From positions 4,237,501 to 4,301,500 of the forward strand of contig JAZGTN010000007.1 of NCBI GenBank assembly GCA_037783415.1: a stretch of DNA of 64,000 nucleotides, in the 5' to 3' direction. The DNA comes from Leptasterias polaris (lineage: Eukaryota; Echinodermata; Asteroidea; Forcipulatida; Asteriidae). Under the pieces are notes generated by a model. The model was not told where the DNA came from. It searched no databases and saw nothing but the letters and a program-made list of their open reading frames with translations. The position numbers and the translations under genes are program-made. Below, one piece after another: positions 56,553 through 64,000 of the stretch (positions are counted from its first letter, which is position 1; every line of letters begins with the position of its first letter).

Positions 56553-56935
56553 TTAAAGGCACTGGACACTATTGGTAATTACTCAAAATTATTGTTAGCA
56601 TAAAAACTTATACTTGGTAACGAGCAATGGAGAGCTGTTGATAGTATAAAACATTGTGAGAAACGACTCTCTCTGAAGTAACGTAGTTTTTGAGAAAAAG
56701 GTAATTTCTCACTCAAATAATAAAAGACTTCAGCGAAGCCTTTTATTATTGGCATCTGAAAGCACACAAATTTGTGCAACAAGGGTGTTTTTTCTTTCAT
56801 TATTTTCTTGCAACTTCGATGACCAATTGAGTCCAAATTTTCACAGATTTGTTATTTTATGCATAGCCTATGTTGGGATACACCAAGTGAGAATACTGGT
56901 CTTTGACAATTACCAAAGGTGTCCAGTGCCTTTAA
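56553..56935. repeat. TTAA-type MITE, intact 383-bp copy
   Basis: TTAAAGGCACTGGACAC and GTGTCCAGTGCCTTTAA ends. It is the empty site for the LINE insertion in copy 1. Internal inverted words include AATAATAAAAGACTTC / GAAGCCTTTTATTATT. Confidence 0.92.
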
Positions 56936-57849
56936 TGACAAACTCAGATGAAAAGATATAACTGTGGTAGGCCTACCTACGTCTTAAATATTATTGGCAG
57001 AGGGCTTGCAAATAGGGTGCACGCTTAACGCAGACTCTAATACAGTCCAAATGCAGTTGAAGTACAGCTAGGGCAATCTTTCTCCAAATTGGCACCAGTC
57101 TCATCTGAGCAAAACCCCGTTTTTTTGCCGTCTCTGACCTTACAGCATTATACTTTGTTTACAGAATCGGTATGTCAGTGGTATAGATAAAACCAAGTTG
57201 TAAAACTCTCCCAATAGAAGCAAACGAGCTGCTTAATGGTAAGCAAATTTTCGTGCTAACTGTGCAGAAAAATTTGCTGAAGCATAAGCGTATTATTTCA
57301 CAGGTAAGCATGCCATTAAGGCAGCCACCTTTTGCACGTTCACAATGGATTTGCATTGTTACGTCATTCATTTTCGTGCAGTAATCACCGGAAGGTTAGC
57401 ATGCATTTTCGTGTGCTTACCGTTAGCAGCGCTAGATGAAATAAAAACTCGCATGTAAGCACAGAATCGGCCGTTAAGCAGCTCTGTGAAATTGAACCCT
57501 AAACATAACAACACACTTATTTGGCAAAAATTCGCTGGAAAAATGCAAAATAAATCATCTTGGCCTATTGAAAAGGCTTGCTTATACATTAACCAATCCC
57601 CTCACAGCAGGGTTAGGTAGGTCGTACTTTGGCATTAAATTACCCCCAAAAGAACTTTGCAATTTTTATCCGAAAGCTTAACTGTTATGTAGTGATAAAC
57701 ATTCTGCGAAAAAATGTACGTATGTAGAAAACTTAAACTCAAAATAACTGTGGGCGGCTTTTGGAAATTTCCATTTTGGTCTGTTTGAATGTAGACTGTC
57801 TCCAAAGACAGGCACTGGTTTACAGGCCCAATGATTTTATTTGATGAAT

Positions 57850-57935
57850 AGGCCTATTCACGTAAATATTTACGTGAATATTTGCGAATGGGGGCAAAAA
57901 ACGTGAATATTTACGTAAATATTCACGTAAATACA
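57850..57935. repeat. CGTAAATATTTACG palindrome, copy 2
   Basis: Same as 37130-37215. Confidence 0.8.
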
Positions 57936-58025
57936 TATGTTTGATGTCCCTTCAGGGCCACCATACAATGCTCCTGTGACCTTGAGAAGCGCGATAATGA
58001 TTCAAGTTAATTAAGGTAGGGTGAC

Positions 58026-59595
58026 CAGGGAACGATTTCATCCTAATTTTTTGCATAGCAAAACTGCTATGCAATTATTTTTTTTGTATAGCAAAACGAT
58101 AATTTTGCATAGCAGTCCATAAATTTTGCATAGCAAATTTTTAAATGCTTAAATATTGCAAATATGTAAACTTGTGAAACGTTTTTATGTTTTAGGCTTA
58201 ATTTCAGGAAATGGCATGTTGAAAATGCTGTGTGGAAAGTACACATGGCCTTAGTTCCAGACTTCCATTGTGACATAAAAAAAAAAAAGTCACAACTCTC
58301 GGCATGAACCTGGGGAAAAATTGGCGTGCTAAATAACTCGACATCGAGCGAGGTTGATTTAATGACTATCAAATCATTGTTTATTTAGCCCACAATTATT
58401 AAGGTTCAGACTTTGTTTTATATGAAATAAACACACCAACATCGGCCTAAGAAGTAAGATGTTTAAAAAAAGTTTGCACCAAGTTTATTTATGGAAAAAA
58501 AAGAGAAAGAAATTGACTAGAATTTAATTGAAAATGTCAAAATGATTGCATCAACAGACGCAATTTATCTTTAGACAATTATTGTTGAACTTTTCACAAA
58601 AATAATGTCCTGAATACCAACAATAACTAAAAAACTGGATGGGACACAGGTCAGATACAAGTTTGAAAGGATCTTCGGATATTTTACAATAACAATGTAA
58701 CAACAAACCAAAGACCCACCAAGAATTTCCATGAATAAAACTTAATAAAATAAGGAGAAAAAAAGTAACTTTAAAACCTCTTAAAAGGAAGGACATGAAC
58801 AAGTTATTTAACCTAGAGAAGGTTATTCAGTTGTGAGTTGGAGATCCCTCTCAACTGAATATTAAACATACACCCAACGAACGTACTGCATGCTGTGTAG
58901 AAAGTGTAGCGATGTTTCTTCACACACATGATTTTAAAAAAGGACCAAAGTTCATGCAATTCTCCAACTTCCCTGCAGAAAAACAACAACTTATTACAGT
59001 TTGCAGATGTTCTTAACATAACTAAACAACTGTTTTGTCTTACTTTGCAAGGATAGGAGACATCAGTTTAGTTATAAAATCCCAAATCATCGTCAATCAG
59101 AAAAAACTCTACAGGGACGTGTGACTGTAAAACAAGAATGCAGTCTGGTTGCAAACCAGTTTTCTGTACAGTGCATAGGTGCTATGTACAGGGGGGAACC
59201 AGACCAAGCAAACAGTCTAAGAAACAAATATTTCTATTGGCTGTTGTATTTCTTCATCGCTCGTGTAACAAATTTTTTCATTGGCCGAGTGGTGTGTACT
59301 GATTGACTGTGGCATGGCAGAAATTACGTTCGTCGCGTCGTCGGGCGGTGGTGCCGATGGCCTCTAAAGTAAAATGTTTATTGCTTTATTAACTGAGAGA
59401 TTTTTGCAAAAAAAAAACCAAAAGGTATGAAAGGTTTTGAAAAAATGCTGTCAAATGTTTGATTTAAGAATAAATATTGCAAAAATTGTATCGCAAATTG
59501 GATCGCAAATTTGCGATCCACTTTTTAAAATTGCATAGCAAATTGTCCAAATTGCATCGCAAATTGCGATGCGATACAAGGGAAATCGTTCCCTG
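58026..59595. mobile_element. 1.57-kb DNA transposon with CAGGGAACGATTTC ends
   Basis: Present only in copy 2. The ends CAGGGAACGATTTC and GAAATCGTTCCCTG are exact inverted repeats, and GTGAC (or GGTGACC with shorter ends) is duplicated at the borders; copy 1 holds the empty site at ~37313. CAGGG ends suggest a hAT-type element, though 5-7 bp is not the usual 8-bp duplication. Subterminal regions carry many GCATAGCAA / GCATCGCAA words in both orientations. No transposase is recognised; the longest minus-strand frames are ~83-100 codons without motifs. Confidence 0.85.
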
Positions 59596-59749
59596 GTGAC
59601 CCTTTTGGTTAGTAAACGCAATGTTGATTTATACTTCATTATCAAGATACATGAGTCATATTACAGTTTCAATGGAATACACTGAAAAAAGTAGCAGGCT
59701 TGTATACCGGTTGAGCTTTTTACCTTTCTACGTGTAGGCCTATTGGTCA

Positions 59750-60005
59750 ACAGGGCCCAATTTCATGGCTGTGCTTAATATTTTAAGCGAATAATTGGCG
59801 CTTACGGAAGCAGAGAATTCCGCGCTTACATCAAGCGTTTTAGCAGGGAATTTTTGATTGTGCGCGTGCGTGCGTATATACTCCACATTCCATTCGCTTA
59901 CACAGCTAGTTCATAAATTCGGCGCTTCATTTGACCTACGGTAAGCTAACAAATGTGATCGTATGCGCAGAATTCGGCGGTAAGCAGAGCCATAAAATTG
60001 GGCTA
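59750..60005. repeat. GGGCCCAATTTCAT-family MITE, copy 2
   Basis: Twin of 37456-37720, with a short internal deletion after CATCAAGCG. Confidence 0.75.
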
Positions 60006-60542
60006 CGATCAAGAGGATCATGTAACTTCTCGTCTGTACGGTTTGTTTATACATTAATTGCGTGCAATGAAATAAAACTTACACCACGCAAAAACAGTAT
60101 GTCGTCCTGGAAACTCAAAAAGACCACATACCTGTGTAGAGAGATCTTGGCAGTGCAGGTAGTACGAGTAGCCCACCAGCGTTGTGAATTTTTTAGAAAT
60201 GCTCTTCCTTTTATTTGCTTCGGGCTGGGCTCGAGATGGGAGACACCATCTACAACAAAACATCTGGGCATATAGACGTTTGGTAAGTTATGCGCAAGCC
60301 ACGTGGCAATTTTTGTGGCGCTTTGGCCAATCAGCAACCAAACAAAGTTAACTCTTTTGTGATTTTATGACTGCAGTTCAAAGCTCTTTTTAAGCCCGCC
60401 TCCTGCAACTCATAAAACGAATCTACCCTCCTATGACCACCTGGTGTTTTCCCATAATCTTTTAGTATTTTTCGTGCTTACCACCGCAACGTCAACAACC
60501 ATAAACCTCTTGCAGTTAAAAATAATAGTCATTTCAACTAGA

Positions 60543-60770
60543 ACCCCCCCCCCCTGGAAAAAAAATTTTGAAAAAAGTATATCAAACAAACAAACAAACA
60601 AACAAGCCAACAAAACCAAACAACAAACAACAGACAAACAAAAACAAACACACAAACAACCCAACACACGAACCAACACCCCCAAAACAAACACCCCCCA
60701 ACACAGAAACAAACCGTCACCAAACAAACAAACAAACAACAAGTAAACAAACACATGAGTGTGTAAACAA
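60543..60770 (+). repeat. C-run plus (CAAA)n tract, copy 2
   Basis: Twin of 38257-38475. Confidence 0.9.
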
Positions 60771-61541
60771 CTGCAATCTGGGACCTGCTATTAATATCCT
60801 TCTTTTTGTACTCTTTTGTTAACAGCTCCCATTGATTTTGGTACACACTTTTCCAACTGGGGCCCTTCACCCAACCGGGAACCCGCCCGTTGTGCCCTTA
60901 ATTGTAGCCTTTGTACCACAGTAGGCCTAGTAGCTGATAATTAGTGTAAGGGTAAAACAAAAGAAATAACCATGGAAGAATCGTCATAACGGCAGAGAAT
61001 CCATGTCTGGCATCGTTCATGAAAGATGCTAAAAGGCTTTACATACAAGCAAGCCACATGATGATCAGATAGAGATCATACCCTCACCATTTATAATACA
61101 AACTACAATCATGCTCTATATAGTGCGTTAAACAAGAATACACTTGACTGATCTTTTTTCAGTGGCCATTAGTCAAGCTGCTTCACAAGGAACTTTTAAC
61201 ATCTTTATTTTGGTGTTTCTTTTTTGCTGATGTGTCTCAACAACTCTGACAGCAGCGCACTTGAATGATTAGCCAATCAGAGCTCTTCTTTCATGAGCCT
61301 CCAGTGATTAACTCTGTTCATTCTCGGTTTTTCACATTATTGCTCATTAAATTTAATTATTAAAAAAAAAAAAAAAAATCAGCATACTGGCGTTTAGTAT
61401 TAGATAATGCCGTAAGTAGGAAACATAATTATCGCTATAATGTGCCCGACACACACTTTTTGATTACATTATGTTGTTATGAATTTCTTCATTGTTAAAA
61501 TGATGGACTTCTTGCTAGTCTACTTATGTCATCTCGCATGT

Positions 61542-62733
61542 GTTCTGCAGAGTTTGCTTTTTGCAGTCAGGCGCCCTGACGTCATCAGCCTACGTCAGGG
61601 GACCCGCCCGAACAAAGCTTATTTGCATTCTATTTGCATATCACCAAGCGTCTGTATCGATCGTGGTACCCTGCCTTACGCGCCTATGAATGCAACGGAA
61701 AATCGGCAGTGAAAATTATGGGCACCATCGCAAATATGCAAATGATAAGAAGGCAGCGCGGGCTGATGATCGGGAGCCGTTTACGACTTGACAAAAACAC
61801 GACTTGGATCCCCACATTCGAGCGCCAGAAACTGTGTTTACACCGCAAAAATTTCACGTGAAATCTTCACCATACAGAACCAATTGGCAACTGGCAAGTA
61901 TGTCGTTGTTTTCATCGAAAACTGTCTAAATTTGAGAGGATATTTATGGTTTATTGTGCACGTATTTTAGTCGTTCGTTCTGTAAATTTCGTCTTTTTTT
62001 TTTAGCATGTACGATGTAGTTTTTTCCTTCTACCGAAGACCGGAGGTTTTTTCTCAAGTTCTGACATGGCGTTTTCTGACAAATCATAATTTGACCCAAT
62101 GGATATTTATTATTTGTAACGTTTGGCACACCGGTGAATGTCCGGCCAATTTCATTTTTTTCACTTCGGAAAAATATGGTAAAATGTGTAGATTAAAAGG
62201 GCTTCCATTAAAAGAATCGTCATTCGTCCTTGACAAACTGAGTGATTTTAATGTAACGTTTTAGTAAGGGGGTCGTTCCTTTCCATGGTTTTTTTTTTTT
62301 TTTTGGTTTGTTAAATGTTATTTTTTCGTTTTTGTCATGAATTGATGATTGGAGCAGAACAGAGTACAGATTTGAATTTTTTTTTTTTGTATCGTGTCAA
62401 GACAGGAATTATGCCGAGTTGCTTTCTTTGGTAGCTCTAAGTAATAATAATAATAGTAATACATTACATACTCCTTCATGGAATAATGTCCTTTCGGTAG
62501 TGCTTCCAAGTTCATGGCAAAACAAAGAAATAAATGTTAAGATCAGCCTAGTTACAATAAAGACAATTTGACTTTTTTGAGGAAAGGATGAATAAAGATG
62601 GCCTAAATTGTGCAATTATTGTGTGTCCAAAACAGGCCTGGTCCAAAATCATCAGAAAAACTATCATGGCATTTATTAAATCACTATCGATAATATTAAC
62701 AATATTATTTTAAAACGAATGTGAGGAATTCAA
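61542..62733. other. Unassigned sequence beyond the duplication
   Basis: A perfect CRE-like TGACGTCA lies at 61578-61585 within a GC-richer patch. T runs occur at ~62286-62304 and ~62378-62388, and a (TAA)n tract at ~62443-62460. An 85-codon frame at 62007-62264 follows a T-rich acceptor-like site but has no recognised motif. I cannot support a gene. Confidence 0.4.
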
Positions 62734-63580
62734 GACGTTTCATCCCAAAACCATTTCATCCCAATGCCGTTTCATCCCAATACCGTTTCATCCCAGTACC
62801 ATTTCATCCCAGTACCGTTTCATCCCAGTACACTTTCATAATGCGTGTCATTGATCCGTGTGGATCGCGGTATGTATCGGGGATAAAGCGATGGACTCAT
62901 GCGCGTGGTCCTATTTTTAATTAGTTGGCAAAACTTAGTCCAGTTGGTAGTCCATTTTTTATTATTATTTCGATTGAAATATCCCAAGGAATATTATTGG
63001 CAAACACGTTAAGATATTTCTATTTCCTTTAAGAGTTCAATTAGGAAAAACAAACCAAGGAATATTATTGGCAAACAAGTTGAGATATATTTATATTTCT
63101 TTAAAGAACAATTAGGAAAGATGAATCAAATTTTTAATGCATATTAGGCCCCCCATATGTATTCTGTTCATTCAATTTTATTACCGATAATAATAAAATA
63201 AAGTTATTTGAAAATAGACACCGCGGTCAGGCACGAGGGAAAGTTCCCGGTTTCCCAAGGCCTATACTACGCCGCGCCTTGCCGTTCCCGTCCCACCAAC
63301 CCACAAGGGCGCATAGTCGTCGGAAAGTTCCCGGGTTTCCAAGGCCTATAATGCGGCACCCACGCCTTGCCGTTCCCGTCCCCATCCCGGTGCTACCAAC
63401 CCACAAGTGTTTATTCAACCAAGCATAGTGTATTGAATTTCAATTGGGATGAAACGGCACTGCGATGAAACGGTACTGCGATGAAACGGTACTGGGATGA
63501 AACGGTACTGGGATGAAAGTGCATTGGGATGAAACGGTCGCCGAAACTATTGGGATGAAACGGTTTTGGGATGAAACGTC
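62734..63580. repeat. 847-bp element ended by 16-bp GTTTCATCCC iterons
   Basis: The left end (62734-62835) has six iterations like CGTTTCATCCCAGTAC. The right end (~63445-63580) has about eight in reverse orientation. The outermost words GACGTTTCATCCCAAAACC match on both sides. Interior: two ~92-bp direct repeats at ~63234-63310 and ~63326-63405 sharing AAGGCCTATA and CGCCTTGCCGTTCCCGTCC. No ORF of note, and no target duplication seen. Confidence 0.8.
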
Positions 63581-63814
63581 CTGTTTCCTTTTAAAACATA
63601 TTACTCCACATTCATTGGACACAGAAAGAAAGAAACCTGTACTAAACTTAATTTAAAATGGGGCCTATTTTTATAAACCATGTAAACAGGGAGTAGGCCT
63701 TCTATTCTGAAGACAGTCATGACACAGTAGGCCTACATGTACCTGTGCTGCACTGCAGTACCGTGATGATGATGAATATTTATACGAGGCACATAAATGA
63801 ACACAAACAAACAT

Positions 63815-63946
63815 AATAGTTTAATCGTAATCCTCCCGACAAAGTTGCGATAATCGTAACCCTCCATCCTCCCGACATAGTTGTGATAATCGTAACCCTC
63901 CATCCTCTCGACTATCGGGAGGATGGAGGGTTACGATTATCGCAAC
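63815..63946. repeat. Direct and inverted repeats with a 32-bp perfect palindrome
   Basis: GATAATCGTAACCCTCCATC recurs in direct orientation at ~63849 and ~63885, and 63844-63875 is the exact reverse complement of 63915-63946. Confidence 0.9.
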
Positions 63947-64000
63947 TAAAACAAACAATGCTTTGTGCTTTGAGTTTGAATCTCAACCCCCACCTCTAAT

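Larger units (their letters stand above)
46768..61541 (+). repeat. Segmental duplication, copy 2 (direct)
   Basis: Colinear with 22673-39258. Its left border is GGAATGGACAGTATTTGGCG, shared with copy 1, followed by a ~100-bp stretch that copy 1 lacks (46798-46885), then continuous similarity to 61541. Confidence 0.95.

Noticed and set aside
62007..62264. 85-codon frame near the right end as a gene
   Set aside because: No recognised motif, no partner exon, unremarkable length for AT-rich DNA; only a T-rich acceptor-like site precedes it.

Overview
The window looks like a metazoan nuclear genome. It has a gene split into many phase-consistent exons with GT-AG introns, non-LTR retrotransposons, tRNA-derived SINEs and many short inverted-repeat (MITE-like) elements. 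The mix of L2/CR1-like and Tx1/L1-like LINEs, SINEs sharing an L2-type tail, a secreted aerolysin-like protein and a C2H2 zinc-finger gene suits a marine invertebrate deuterostome such as an echinoderm. That assignment is an inference; no species marker was seen. Region 1 (1-17,100): the splicing factor 3A subunit 1 gene (SF3A1, + strand). Sixteen coding exons are visible between 394 and 16,008, about 779 codons; the first ~60 codons lie upstream of the window. SURP1, SURP2, the partner-binding region, an acidic stretch, proline-rich exons and the C-terminal ubiquitin-like domain appear in family order. The introns are full of MITEs, SINEs and LINE fragments. Two introns carry minisatellites whose unit includes the local 5' splice site. 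Region 2 (17,100-22,672): a ~93-bp two-part minisatellite, a 5'-truncated L2/CR1-like LINE with a 557-codon RT frame, and repeat debris. Region 3 (22,673-39,258) and region 5 (46,768-61,541) are direct copies of one ~15-kb segment, about 99% alike by eye, ~24 kb apart. Each copy carries an 11-finger C2H2 protein gene (+) and a single-exon gene (-) for a secreted aerolysin-like beta-pore-forming protein. The pore-former is intact in both copies with one amino-acid difference. The zinc-finger gene is intact in copy 1 but broken in copy 2 by a nonsense codon and a frameshifting indel pair. Copy 1 alone has a Tx1-like LINE, itself interrupted by an L2-like fragment, inside a TTAA-flanked MITE. Copy 2 alone has a 1.57-kb CAGGG-ended DNA transposon. 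The pair may be a true recent duplication or two divergent haplotypes placed in tandem by the assembler. Region 4 (39,259-46,767), the spacer, holds a candidate three-exon gene with an in-frame stop, a nested foldback block, a second broken Tx1-like LINE and a GGGCGACTTTG minisatellite. Region 6 (61,542-64,000) has no recognised gene; it contains an element ended by 16-bp GTTTCATCCC iterons and a 32-bp perfect inverted repeat. The identified genes do not form a pathway. SF3A1 is a housekeeping spliceosome gene; the duplicated block joins a putative transcription factor and a putative defence or venom-type secreted protein on opposite strands.
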